DNA from: G965218495 sp965262785
GTDB taxonomy: Bacteria > Bacteroidota > Rhodothermia > Rhodothermales > Bin80
Length of the DNA stretch: 64,000 nt
Reading direction: 5' to 3'
Assembly: GCA_965262785.1 (NCBI GenBank)
Contig: OZ253559.1
Span: 3,534,001-3,598,000 of the forward strand
Positions within the stretch are counted from its first letter, which is position 1. Each line of letters opens with the position of its first letter. This document shows positions 18,846 to 27,365 of this stretch, piece after piece. The translations under genes and the position numbers were made by a program. The notes under the pieces are model-generated. The model ran no database searches and had not been told where the DNA came from. It saw nothing but the letters and a program-made list of their open reading frames with translations.

Positions 18846-19871
18846 TTGAAAGCACTCGTCTACACCGCCCCGTTTACGCTTGAGCTTCAGGACATCCCCA
18901 CCCCTAACCCAGGCCCTGACGAGGTCCTGATTCGGGTTAAGGCAGTGGGAATCTGCGGATCAGACGTTCATGGCTATACAGGAACAACCGGACGTAGGTG
19001 CCCGCCCTTGGTGATGGGTCACGAGGCAGCAGGGATCGTTGCAACGCCTGGGTCGGGCGTGCACGGCATCACGAAAGGTACCCCGGTTTGCTTTGACTCT
19101 ACGGTCTATTGCGACTCGTGTACCGCTTGCCAGAATCGGCAATACAACCGCTGCGTTCGCCGGTCAGTACCTGGCGTGGGAGTCAAAGGAATGAAGCGCC
19201 AAGGTGCTATGGCGGAATACATTCTTCTGCCATCAAGGGTGCTGAAAGAGATGCCAGCTGCACTGTCGTTTGTCGAGGCTGCGCTGGTTGAACCTGTTTC
19301 TATAGGGTTACATGCGGTTGCGCGCGCAGGTGGCCTGCGGGACCAGGCCGTCTTTATCATCGGTGCCGGAACCATCGGACTGTGTACGCTGCTGGCGGCA
19401 AGACTCAGTACGCCGCGGGTTATCATCGTCTCGGACTTGAGGGAGGACCGCCTTGCCCTGGCCCTGTCATTGGGCGCCGATGTGGCCGTGAAGCCAGATC
19501 AATCCCGCGCCACGGTGCATGAGCTTACTCAAGGCGCGGGTGCTGATGCAACCTTTGAGGTGGTTGGTTTGGCAGGCACTATTGACGCCGCCATCAGCGC
19601 GACACGCATAGGTGGACACGTCGTGCTCGTTGGAAATGCCACGCGCATGCCGGCAATGGATGTGCAAAAAGTCGTGTCGAACGAATTGACTTTGACAGGC
19701 TCATATGCCAGCGCCGGCGAATACGAGGACGCCTTACACTTGGTAGCTTCCGGCGCTATTGATCCACAGCCTTTGGTGAGCGGAATCTTTCCGCTTGAAC
19801 AGGGCGCAGAATGCTTCGAGCGCCTGCACCGCGCCGAAGAAGACCTGGTAAAGATCGTTCTTACACCTTAG
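18846..19871 (+). CDS. zinc-dependent alcohol/polyol dehydrogenase (MDR family)
   Basis: This is a medium-chain dehydrogenase of 341 residues if the TTG at 18846 is used. The frame is open back to 18738, but that part overlaps the dehydratase gene and does not resemble the family. Catalytic zinc ligands are visible at C37 and H59-E60, and structural zinc ligands at C89, C92, C95 and C103. The NAD-binding motif GAGTIG follows in the middle. It is similar in layout to sorbitol dehydrogenase, threonine dehydrogenase and galactitol-phosphate dehydrogenase. It is probably the third gene of the permease-dehydratase operon and oxidises a polyol or sugar-acid hydroxyl. Confidence 0.88.
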   Translation: MKALVYTAPFTLELQDIPTPNPGPDEVLIRVKAVGICGSDVHGYTGTTGRRCPPLVMGHEAAGIVATPGSGVHGITKGTPVCFDSTVYCDSCTACQNRQYNRCVRRSVPGVGVKGMKRQGAMAEYILLPSRVLKEMPAALSFVEAALVEPVSIGLHAVARAGGLRDQAVFIIGAGTIGLCTLLAARLSTPRVIIVSDLREDRLALALSLGADVAVKPDQSRATVHELTQGAGADATFEVVGLAGTIDAAISATRIGGHVVLVGNATRMPAMDVQKVVSNELTLTGSYASAGEYEDALHLVASGAIDPQPLVSGIFPLEQGAECFERLHRAEEDLVKIVLTP

Positions 19872-19885
19872 TCTGCCTCGCGCGT

Positions 19886-20473
19886 TCAGTCAACCAATGC
19901 GGCAATTTGGTTGAGCAGCTCCTGCCGCCCCATCCGTGTCTTGGCTGAGCACAGCGCTATAGGCGCGTTAACGCCGCACTCGAACAGGACCTGATCCATC
20001 CGTCGCCGACTCACAGTGCGCCCATTGCCCGAAAGCTTGTCAACCTTGGTCAAGGCGACAAGGTATGCAACCTTGCGAGGACGCAGCGCCGCAAGCACCT
20101 CGCGGTCCAAGGGCATCGGAGGATGGCGACTATCAATGAGGTGTACGACCGCGCGAAGTTCCTGCCGGTGCATTAGATAGTCCTCAATCATTCGCAACCA
20201 TTGGTTGCGAAGAGATCGACTTACCCTGGCGTATCCGAACCCCGGCAGATCCTGAAAATACACCCGATCGTTGACCTTGTAGCAGTTAAAGGTACGCGTC
20301 TTGCCGGGCGTGCGGCTGGTTCGCGCCAAGTTGCGCCGCCCTGCCAACATGTTGATCAGCGAACTCTTGCCAACGTTGGATCGACCGATGAAGGCTACCT
20401 CCGGAAGTCCGTCAGTTGGCAGCTGCCTCCAGGACGCCGCGCTTACTTCGAGGCTAATATTTTTGATCTTCAA
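19886..20473 (-). CDS. engB: ribosome biogenesis GTPase EngB/YsxC
   Basis: EngB (YihA/YsxC) is an essential small GTPase needed for assembly of the large ribosomal subunit. The protein is 195 residues, the usual length. G1 is GRSNVGKS (30-37), G2 lies in the segment SRTPGKTRTFN, G3 is DLPGFG (75-80) and G4 is TKVD (142-145), with an SAKT G5 near the end. It is convergent with the alcohol dehydrogenase gene and lies 29 bases downstream of sucD on the same strand. Confidence 0.95.
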   Translation of the reverse strand: MKIKNISLEVSAASWRQLPTDGLPEVAFIGRSNVGKSSLINMLAGRRNLARTSRTPGKTRTFNCYKVNDRVYFQDLPGFGYARVSRSLRNQWLRMIEDYLMHRQELRAVVHLIDSRHPPMPLDREVLAALRPRKVAYLVALTKVDKLSGNGRTVSRRRMDQVLFECGVNAPIALCSAKTRMGRQELLNQIAALVD

Positions 20474-20502
20474 GGGCGTAGGGGTGGCCCGAGCTTGCGA
20501 GG

Positions 20503-21372
20503 CTACAGGCCTGCTTCCTTGACTGCCTTGCCGATCCAGGCAGGGTTTCTGACGACGAGTGCGCCGGCCGCTTCAAGCGCACCGAACTTGTCCTCTGCAG
20601 TGCCTTTGCCGCCAGAGATTATCGCACCCGCATGGCCCATGCGACGCCCTGGCGGTGCTGTGGCACCTGCGATGAACCCGATGACAGGCTTCGACATGTG
20701 CTCTTTGATGTACAGAGCCGCATCTTCTTCGTCCGTGCCACCGATCTCTCCGATGAGCACGACGGCCTCCGTGTCTGGATCAGCTTCGAATAGCCGCAAC
20801 GCATCCACAAATCGGGTTCCAACAATTGGATCACCGCCGATTCCAATGGCTGTGCTCTGCCCATACCCCTGGCGCGTAAGCTGATCGACCGCCTCATATG
20901 TCAGGGTGCCCGATCGGGATATCACTCCTACCGAGCCCTCCGCAAAAATCATGGCCGGCATGATACCCACCTTCGCCTGACCCGGCGTCAACACACCTGG
21001 GCAGTTTGGCCCTACCAGCCTTGCGCCTGTCCGGGAGACAAAGCGATATGCCTTGATCATGTCCTGTACGGGAATACCCTCCGTGATACACACGATGAGC
21101 CCTATTCCGGCTGCGGCAGCTTCCATCACCGCATCTGCTGCAAAGGCAGGTGGCACAAACACCACAGTGGTGTTAGCACCCTCGCTTCCGACTACTTCCT
21201 CCACGGTGTCGAATACCGGCCGGCCCAGGTGCGTTCGCCCTCCCTTGCCGGGGGTGACACCGCCTATGACACATGTGCCAAAAGCGATCATCTGTTCGGC
21301 GTGGAAAGTGCCCTCCTTGCCCGTAAACCCTTGCACTACCAGGCGCGTGTCCTTACCAACGAGTATGCTCAT
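20503..21372 (-). CDS. sucD: succinyl-CoA synthetase alpha subunit
   Basis: SucD pairs with SucC to convert succinyl-CoA to succinate with formation of ATP or GTP in the TCA cycle. At 289 residues it has the normal length. The CoA-binding N-terminal Rossmann domain carries VQGFTGKEGTFH, and the phosphorylated active-site histidine is H247 in GRRMGHAGAIISGG. The sucC gene is not in the window, so the subunits are encoded apart. The gene lies between gatA and engB on the minus strand. Confidence 0.95.
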   Translation of the reverse strand: MSILVGKDTRLVVQGFTGKEGTFHAEQMIAFGTCVIGGVTPGKGGRTHLGRPVFDTVEEVVGSEGANTTVVFVPPAFAADAVMEAAAAGIGLIVCITEGIPVQDMIKAYRFVSRTGARLVGPNCPGVLTPGQAKVGIMPAMIFAEGSVGVISRSGTLTYEAVDQLTRQGYGQSTAIGIGGDPIVGTRFVDALRLFEADPDTEAVVLIGEIGGTDEEDAALYIKEHMSKPVIGFIAGATAPPGRRMGHAGAIISGGKGTAEDKFGALEAAGALVVRNPAWIGKAVKEAGL

Positions 21373-21427
21373 AAGTGATCGTATCTGACTTGTCTGCTCA
21401 CGCCCGCGGAAATATAGCCCGCGGCTT

Positions 21428-22873
21428 CTAATCCTGCATGAGATTCATCACAAGATCGCCCAGTCGCAAGAGGCGCGATTCGTCGAATGCATTCCCCAAA
21501 ATCTGGAGTCCCATGGGCAACCCGGTAGCATGCGTTCCGATTGGTACCGCCAAACCAGGAACACCCGCCAAGCTGGCGGTCACCGTGTAGATGTCACTGA
21601 GATACATCTGCAGGGGGTCGTCGATCATGCTCCCAAGCTTGATACCGGGTGCTGGCGTCACAGGTGTCAGCAGCATGTCGACCAACTTGAATGCGCGCTC
21701 AAAGTCGCCGCGAATCAGCGACCGCACACGCTGTGCTCTGGCGTAGTACGCATCGTAGTAGCCAGAGGACAGCACATACGTTCCAAGCATGATGCGGCGC
21801 TTTGCTTCTCGTCCAAACCCCTGGGAGCGAGCCTGCGCATACACTTGTCCTAGCCCCGCGAGCTCAGACGCGCTTGTTTTTGGCCGATAGCCGTACAGGA
21901 GGCCATCGTAACGCCCCAGGTTGCTGGATGCCTCGGCGGTGGTCAGGATGTAGTAGGTAGCAATGCCGTAACGTGTGTGCGGCATAGAAATGGCGCGGAT
22001 CTCGGCCCCGGCTTTACGCAGCCGATCTATTGCTTCATCAATTGCGCTGCGAATTCCGCTGTCCAACCCCTCTTCAAAAAACTCCCGCGGCACGCCGATG
22101 CGGAGCCCTTTCACGGCGGGCGGCTTCTCAATTTTCATCGGCTTGACCGGCGCAGGTGCGCTGGTAGCGTCACGCGCATCCGCCCCTGCCATCGCCTCAA
22201 GGATGAGGGCAGCGTCCTCTACAGAATTTGCCAATGGCCCGATGCAATCAAACGAAGACGCAAACGCGACAAGGCCATAGCGGCTCACCCGCCCGTAGGT
22301 GGGCTTTAGGCCTACGACCCCACACAGCGCTGCCGGCTGCCGGATGGATCCACCCGTATCGGTCCCCAAAGCTGCGTGACAGAGACCAGCGGCCACGGCA
22401 ACCGCAGAACCACCTGAGGACCCGCCAGGCGAATAGTCTTCCGCCCGCGGATTCAGTACAGGACCATAGTGCGAGTTCTCATTGGACGAGCCCATGGCGA
22501 ACTCGTCACAATTCGTTTTTCCAATAATTATCGCACCTTGCGCCTTTAGCCGCGCAACGGCCGTGGCGTCATAGAGTGAGATAAAATCGGACAGCATGCG
22601 CGAAGCGCATGTCACTGGCCAGCCTTTGACGCACACGACATCCTTTATAGCCAGAACAAGCCCGGCAAGCGGTGCCGCTTCTCCTGCGGACAGGCGCTTA
22701 TCATGTTCCCGGGCCGTCGCCAGCGCGCCTTCGGCATCTACGTACGTGAAGGCGTTGAGGTGAGCCTGACGTTCAATTGCACGAATGAACGAGTCGGTAA
22801 CCGCTTCGCAGGTGGTTTCTCCACGCGCGAGGGCCTTGCGTGTGGAGGCGAACGTCACCCAACTCATGTGCAT
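21428..22873 (-). CDS. gatA: aspartyl/glutamyl-tRNA(Asn/Gln) amidotransferase subunit A
   Basis: GatA is the glutaminase subunit of the GatCAB complex. It supplies ammonia to convert Glu-tRNA(Gln) or Asp-tRNA(Asn) to the amidated forms. The 481-residue protein shows the amidase Ser-cisSer-Lys triad: K77 in AIKDVV, the cis-Ser in SPGGSSGGS (152-153) and the nucleophile S176 in GTDTGGSIR. The start may be M1 or M3. gatB and gatC are not nearby. It is followed by sucD with a 55-base gap. Confidence 0.95.
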   Translation of the reverse strand: MHMSWVTFASTRKALARGETTCEAVTDSFIRAIERQAHLNAFTYVDAEGALATAREHDKRLSAGEAAPLAGLVLAIKDVVCVKGWPVTCASRMLSDFISLYDATAVARLKAQGAIIIGKTNCDEFAMGSSNENSHYGPVLNPRAEDYSPGGSSGGSAVAVAAGLCHAALGTDTGGSIRQPAALCGVVGLKPTYGRVSRYGLVAFASSFDCIGPLANSVEDAALILEAMAGADARDATSAPAPVKPMKIEKPPAVKGLRIGVPREFFEEGLDSGIRSAIDEAIDRLRKAGAEIRAISMPHTRYGIATYYILTTAEASSNLGRYDGLLYGYRPKTSASELAGLGQVYAQARSQGFGREAKRRIMLGTYVLSSGYYDAYYARAQRVRSLIRGDFERAFKLVDMLLTPVTPAPGIKLGSMIDDPLQMYLSDIYTVTASLAGVPGLAVPIGTHATGLPMGLQILGNAFDESRLLRLGDLVMNLMQD

Positions 22874-22918
22874 TCGCCGCCTTTTTGAGGCAGGCGCGTA
22901 TTAAAGCCTGGCTATCCG

Positions 22919-23242
22919 CTACGGCTGGCCGGGCGCGCCGTGCGAATCTGGTGGGGGTGCACCAACGGGCGGTACCGCCGGCTGCTGCGACTGCGGGGCA
23001 GCTTGAGTCTGCGGATGCGCGGTTGTAGTATGGATAGGCTGCTGCGCCGGTGGCTGATATAGCCGCTGCGGCTTGGGGTCTACCGTGAGCTCACGACTGA
23101 TTTCCGATGTTGCGCTTTTGAACTCGCGGATACCCTTCCCAAGCCCGCGAGCGATCTCAGGTATCCGTTTGGCCCCGAAAAACATCAGGACCACACCAAA
23201 GATGATGATCAGTTCCAGCGGACCTAACTGGCCAAGACCCAT
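22919..23242 (-). CDS. tatA: Sec-independent translocase subunit TatA
   Basis: TatA forms the pore-lining oligomer of the twin-arginine translocase, which exports folded proteins. The 107-residue product starts MGLGQLGPLELIIIFG with a single membrane helix. The FFGAKRIPEIARGLGKGIREF hinge and amphipathic helix follow. A proline/glutamine-rich tail of about 50 residues follows, as often seen in TatA. The start is preceded by a GAGG ribosome-binding site. tatB and tatC are absent here. Its promoter region and first codons are duplicated at 25368-25554. Confidence 0.93.
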   Translation of the reverse strand: MGLGQLGPLELIIIFGVVLMFFGAKRIPEIARGLGKGIREFKSATSEISRELTVDPKPQRLYQPPAQQPIHTTTAHPQTQAAPQSQQPAVPPVGAPPPDSHGAPGQP

Positions 23243-23333
23243 AGCGATACCTCAAGGATGTGGTGTATAGTCTAAACAGCGCAATGCGCTTCTTTAACGT
23301 ATTACCTTGGGCTATGCAACTTGTTCCGTGCCA
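23224..23333 (-). repeat. tatA start and upstream region, present twice
   Basis: This block is clearly similar, without large gaps, to 25444-25554. It covers the first tatA codons, the ribosome-binding site (cttgagg before the ATG) and about 90 bases upstream. By eye roughly three quarters of positions agree. Confidence 0.8.
23266..23300 (-). promoter_or_regulatory. candidate tatA promoter
   Basis: On the minus strand ttaaag is followed 17 bases later by tagact within tagactata, a plausible -35/-10 pair about 30 bases before the tatA ATG. The surroundings are kept in the duplicate copy, where the -10-like part reads tagactaca. The call rests on sequence resemblance only. Confidence 0.35.
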
Positions 23334-23441
23334 CGCACACTGCATTGGAGCTTACTTGCTGCCACACGTGTAGTCACGGTCCCATCGCTTTGCCGATAGC
23401 TTCGCAAGCCTTATCATCGCACGCCACACGCCCACAAGTTA

Positions 23442-24728
23442 ATGGATCGCGCGGTAACTCACGCTGCTTCCCTAAGCGGTACCTTGTCGCTACCCGCAGA
23501 CAAGTCTATCGCGCATCGTGCGGCAATTCTTGCTGCTATCGCGGACGGAACCTCCGTGATTACCAACTTTCCGGACGCGGCCGATCCGCGCTCCACATTG
23601 GCGTGCCTGCGGCAGCTCGGCGTCCGCATCGTGGAGGAACAGCCTGGGAAGATCGCGATAGTTGGCCAGGGGCGCCATGCCCTGGCGGCCCCAGCCTCTG
23701 CTGTAGACTGTGGAAACTCCGGAACAACGATGCGCCTGTTGACGGGCATACTGGCCGGGCGCGGGCTGCGTGCTACGCTGGTAGGTGACACGTCACTGAG
23801 CCAGCGCCCTATGGGTCGGATTGCCGAACCGCTTCGCACCATGGGTGCCAGCATTGGACTTCGCAGCGGCCACGCTCCGGTTAACATCTTTCCCAATCAA
23901 TCGCTGCGCGGCATCACATACACGCTGCCGGTGCCCTCAGCCCAAGTCAAGTCGTGCATCCTGTTAGCGGGGCTGTACGCAAGCGGCACCACCACCGTAG
24001 TTGAGCCGGTACCCTCCAGGGACCATACTGAACGCATGCTCGGGCTGCCGGTCGTTGAGCTTGATGATTTGCGTCATATCGTTGCGCGGCCCGCACACGC
24101 GGTCGCACCCATCACCATGGCTTTGCCAAGGGACTTCTCAGCTGCCGCCTTTTTTCTCGTTGCCGGATCCATCGCCGGCGGCGGACCGCTGCGCATGCCG
24201 GGGGTTGGCCTCAATCCCACGCGCAGTGCACTACTTGCCGTCTTGAGAGAGATGGGTGCGGATATTCGCGTATCGGCGCAAGCCAATGTCGGTGGTGAGC
24301 CCATTGGTGACTTGGAAGTCCATCCCGCTACGTTAAGGGGAATCTCCATAGGCGGCGACGTCATTCCCAACCTGATAGACGAGGTCCCTGTCCTTGCCGT
24401 CGCGGCAGCCTGCGCCAAGGGACGAACAAGTCTCACCGGTGCCGCGGAGTTGCGAGTCAAGGAATGCGACCGGATTCACGCGACGGTGACCAACCTTCGG
24501 GCATTCGGAGTGGATATTGAAGAATACGACGATGGTTTTGCTGTTCAGGGTGGCAAACCGCTTGTAGGTGCCAGGGTAGACAGCTTTGCCGATCACCGGA
24601 TCGCAATGGCCATGGGCATTGCCGGACTAGTGGCCCGTGGGCAGACAATCATTACCCAGTCGGAGGTAGCGAAGGTGTCATTCCCGCAATTCTGGGACAC
24701 GCTGAACAGCATAGCGATTCGAGCCTGA
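23442..24728 (+). CDS. aroA: 3-phosphoshikimate 1-carboxyvinyltransferase (EPSP synthase)
   Basis: AroA joins phosphoenolpyruvate to shikimate 3-phosphate, the sixth step of the shikimate pathway to aromatic amino acids. The 428-residue protein has the substrate-binding Lys/Ser/Arg in PADKSIAHR (K21, S22, R26). The GNSGTTMR motif is at 91-98. The catalytic Asp is in LIDEVP, and RVKECDRI and ADHRIAM follow. All expected motifs are intact. It is divergent from tatA with 199 bases between the starts. Downstream lies the decayed duplicate of the defence helicase gene. Confidence 0.96.
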   Translation: MDRAVTHAASLSGTLSLPADKSIAHRAAILAAIADGTSVITNFPDAADPRSTLACLRQLGVRIVEEQPGKIAIVGQGRHALAAPASAVDCGNSGTTMRLLTGILAGRGLRATLVGDTSLSQRPMGRIAEPLRTMGASIGLRSGHAPVNIFPNQSLRGITYTLPVPSAQVKSCILLAGLYASGTTTVVEPVPSRDHTERMLGLPVVELDDLRHIVARPAHAVAPITMALPRDFSAAAFFLVAGSIAGGGPLRMPGVGLNPTRSALLAVLREMGADIRVSAQANVGGEPIGDLEVHPATLRGISIGGDVIPNLIDEVPVLAVAAACAKGRTSLTGAAELRVKECDRIHATVTNLRAFGVDIEEYDDGFAVQGGKPLVGARVDSFADHRIAMAMGIAGLVARGQTIITQSEVAKVSFPQFWDTLNSIAIRA

Positions 24729-24907
24729 ATTCTACTTCTTGGGTGAGCGAAACCGATTCTCACAGGAAGACACGACGGATGTGGCACGCTGTATGCTCGA
24801 CAGTTATGGTAAATCTCTATTGTCACCAGTAACGCGACATCCTTACCTAGCTAGCATGTCTGGGACCTGCCGTGCGCGGACCGTCGGAAGCGCATCAAGC
24901 CAGTAGC

Positions 24908-25380
24908 CTATTCCAGGGTGGCTAGGATGGACTGCGCTTATTGCAGCAACGCATTTGGGTCCATTCGGCAGCTCTCAGCGTCCTGTATGTGCAGATTCGT
25001 ACTGAGGTATTGATGAAACTCTTCCGCCATCAGGTTCTCTATTCCGCTGAGCACATGTCCTAGCGAGACCAACCTGTTTCGTACGATAGGTCTGAGCGTT
25101 TTCCCTATGGGCATCACACGGTCTGAGTAAATAGTTGATCTCCAGGAATCCACAACATGATGGCGGCACCGTGTTGCCATTTGAAGATTGCACCGGCGCA
25201 AACGTCAACGTCATGACCCTATCCGCCCAAGTCGCTGCGGCTACTGGCAATTTTTGCCCCTTGGCTTCCCAATCCTAACAGCCGGGCCGCTCTCCGCACG
25301 GCGCGAAGCGTCGACCGCGCCAATTCATTCAGATAACGAGGTTCGGCGCTGGTTTGAAGCACATTCCTTATTTCCTGCGC
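24908..25380 (-). pseudogene. decayed duplicate of the 3' end of the Lhr-like helicase gene (sngC)
   Basis: Three successive reading frames on the minus strand match residues of about 583-742 of the intact helicase at 27366-29594. The first is IAQEIRNVLQTSAEPRYL (intact copy: IVQEMRSVLQSNVEPRYL). The second is AATWADRVMTLTFAPV with CCGFLEINY, and the third is NLMAEEFHQYLSTN with QDAESCR. At least two frameshifts and a premature TAA disable it. The DNA similarity runs on beyond the original stop codon to about 24800. The fragment begins immediately after a copied tatA start region, so it has no helicase domain and cannot make a functional product. Confidence 0.88.
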
Positions 25381-25463
25381 GATCTGGCCAGCAACAATGC
25401 TATTACCAGGAGCGGAATAGCGATTATGAATAGTTCGATCATACTCAGCTGGCCAATACCCAT
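25368..25463 (-). pseudogene. TatA-like 31-codon ORF, duplicate of the tatA 5' end
   Basis: The ORF starts MGIGQLSMIELFIIAIPLLV, parallel to tatA (MGLGQLGPLELIIIFGVVLM). It stops after RSRRK, just past the membrane helix, without the amphipathic helix. The upstream 90 bases match the tatA upstream region, including the ribosome-binding site and the promoter-like segment. The stop is in a frame overlapping the start of the helicase fragment. It could still be transcribed and give a one-helix peptide, but a truncated remnant is the simpler reading. Confidence 0.65.
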
Positions 25464-25554
25464 AACGATTCCTCAAGGATGTGAAGTGTAGTCTAAACAA
25501 CGCAATGCCCTTCTTTACCGTTACGCCATGCGCTGCGCAACTGTTTCCGCGCCA
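25444..25554 (-). repeat. second copy of the tatA upstream block
   Basis: This is the partner of 23224-23333 in the same orientation, about 2.2 kb away, so the two form a direct repeat flanking aroA and the helicase remnant. Confidence 0.8.
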
Positions 25555-25915
25555 TGTTCGCCTGGAAAGACTGCCATTGCTTCCGAGCTGGTAGTCTGCG
25601 AATGTCACTATGGCCGTTGCTGCCTGGTTTGCCTGAATGCCACCCGCCCCAGATCACGTGACTTGGTTCGAAACGGGAACCAGCACCGATGCTCGACCGG
25701 TGCAAGGGTCATCCTGCTATACTGCACGGGCTGAAGGCACGCATAGGCTTGCCGCCGAGATTCGCAGGCAAGAGCGTGGCGGGATTGGTCGTCATGTGTA
25801 CAAGTAACTTTTAGAGAGTAGCAAAACGCTCGCCAAAGAGGGTGCTGTGAATACGCGCAAGGTATGACGCGATGGCCAAGCGGTACAGGCACGTTTCCAA
25901 TCCGAGCAGTCTCTA
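25555..25915. other. unassigned segment between the tatA duplicate and the IS fragment
   Basis: There are about 360 bases with no recognisable gene, tRNA or repeat. The segment ends at the right end of the truncated insertion sequence. Confidence 0.5.
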
Positions 25916-25917
25916 CC

Positions 25918-25932
25918 CGAGTTCGTCATTTT
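25918..25932 (+). repeat. terminal repeat of the truncated IS copy
   Basis: The sequence cgagttcgtcatttt differs from the terminal repeat of the complete element at two of 15 positions. Confidence 0.75.
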
Positions 25933-26029
25933 ATGACTCAAACAGTATAGGTGGACACATTTTCCACATATAAGAAAAGGGTGTACTCCCGCCTGCTTGG
26001 CACTACTTTTCTTCCGCCGTGCGCCCGCC

Positions 26030-27082
26030 TTAGTCCTGGCGCGCGTAGCGTTGCCGATGCAGGCTGGGCGTGACGCCGCAGATCCGCGCTATCTGAGCCA
26101 GTTCTGCCCTTGGGCGCTCGTCCTGCACGTTGACAATCACCTCGCCCTGGGTGTCCTTTAGGGTCGTCATCACCCGTTGCCAGGCGCTCAGCTTCTGGCG
26201 AAGCGTCTTCCAGCTGGTGTGGATGTCCTGCGCCTTCAAGCGTGTCCGGATCAGGTGCACGGCGTGATAGGCATACACGGCAATGCTGATGTGCGCGGCG
26301 ATGCGTGCGTCCTTGCTGTGGTATAGCGGCCGCATCCCCAGTTCCGACTTCAACGAGCGGAAGGTGGCCTCCACCTCGGACAGCCGCCAGTACGTGGCTA
26401 CAATGTGCTTAAGGTCCCATCCCGTCTGACTGGTGCGTAGCACGTAGCCCCCCAGGGCCTCATCGGCCTCTTCCCACTGCGTCTTGCGTGCAAACGTCAC
26501 GGCCTTGGCGTTGGGGCCACTCCCTTCTACGACCGTCACTTCGTACTGATGAGATACGCGGGCATAGCGCTCTTTTATGCGTCCGACCTGCTCTACGACC
26601 TTCTTGAGCCGCTTGGTATGGTAGGGCTTCTGCAGCCCTTCGTGCAGCGAGGTGAGGGCTGCTTCCAGTAGCGTGCGCCGGCGCTGCAGGATCTGCTCTT
26701 CCTTGTGCTTTCTGGCTTCGCTGACGGCATAGAGCAGCGCTTCCTGCTTCGTCTGCTGCAACTGCCACACGCGTACGGCATGACCAGCCTGCGTGGTCAA
26801 CGTACTGTCAGGCTCCCGCTCTGGCGGCAGGGGCCGCCGGCCGCGGTGCACGCAGATCCAGTCGTAGCCCTGTTCTGCAAGCCAGGACACGTTCGCTTCC
26901 GTAGCGATCCCTGCATCCATGATCACCGTCGGCTTCTGGCCGTCCACGCTGGCGTTCAGACGCTCGATAGCGTCCTGCAGCGTGCCGGGCTCCGAGACGT
27001 TGCCGGGCAAGATCTCGCAGGTGCGCGGGAAGCCCGCGCCGTCGAGCACCAGCCCGAGCGTCACCAGCGGACAATCGGAACG
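26030..27082 (-). pseudogene. 5'-truncated IS1634 transposase
   Basis: About 350 codons are kept, from RSDCPLVTLG (residue 255 of the full protein) to the stop. The second catalytic Asp and the Glu motif are present, but the first Asp (D231 in the full protein) and the N-terminal region are gone. The frame stays open upstream of the break to 27223 and would add 47 unrelated residues. It should be inactive. The retained part differs from the full copy at about three residues (for example GRRPLPP for GKRPLPP), so the two copies separated recently. Confidence 0.88.
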
Positions 27083-27365
27083 GCCGAAGAGCTCCATGAC
27101 CTCGCTGAATTGCCCGACCAGGTAAAGACGCTGGTCGCCCAAGGCACGCAAATCGTCGCCCTTGACGCTGTCAAGGTGTGGGGAATGACTCGACTGTCCG
27201 TGCGTAAGAACCAAAATAGACATATGTGGCAGATGGCTCCATCGTCAAACTGTATCTGCCTGCGACCAACTAAGAATGGTGCACAGCCACGCGATGCCCC
27301 TACCAAGCTAGCTTCACTGCTGCCCGCCGCGCACAGGACCGTCACAAGCGCATCAAGCCAGTAGC
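27083..27365. other. junction between IS fragment and defence operon
   Basis: This holds the 3' flank of the helicase gene, whose last 60-70 bases (from about 27298) recur next to the helicase remnant at 24841-24907. The rest (27083 to about 27230) reads open in frame with the broken transposase but matches neither IS copy and is not recognised. Confidence 0.5.

Larger units (their letters stand above)
25916..27082 (-). mobile_element. truncated IS1634-family copy
   Basis: This matches 6141-7307 of the complete element in inverted orientation, including the noncoding tail (the segments around gtgtccacctatactg and tataagaaaaggg) and the right terminal repeat with two changes. Similarity stops abruptly at 27082, inside the transposase gene. 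The left part of the element, with its terminal repeat, leader and first 250 codons, is missing. Confidence 0.92.

Noticed and set aside
26705..27364. 219-codon plus-strand ORF
   Set aside because: It mostly runs antisense to the truncated transposase. The same shadow frame appears opposite the intact transposase.
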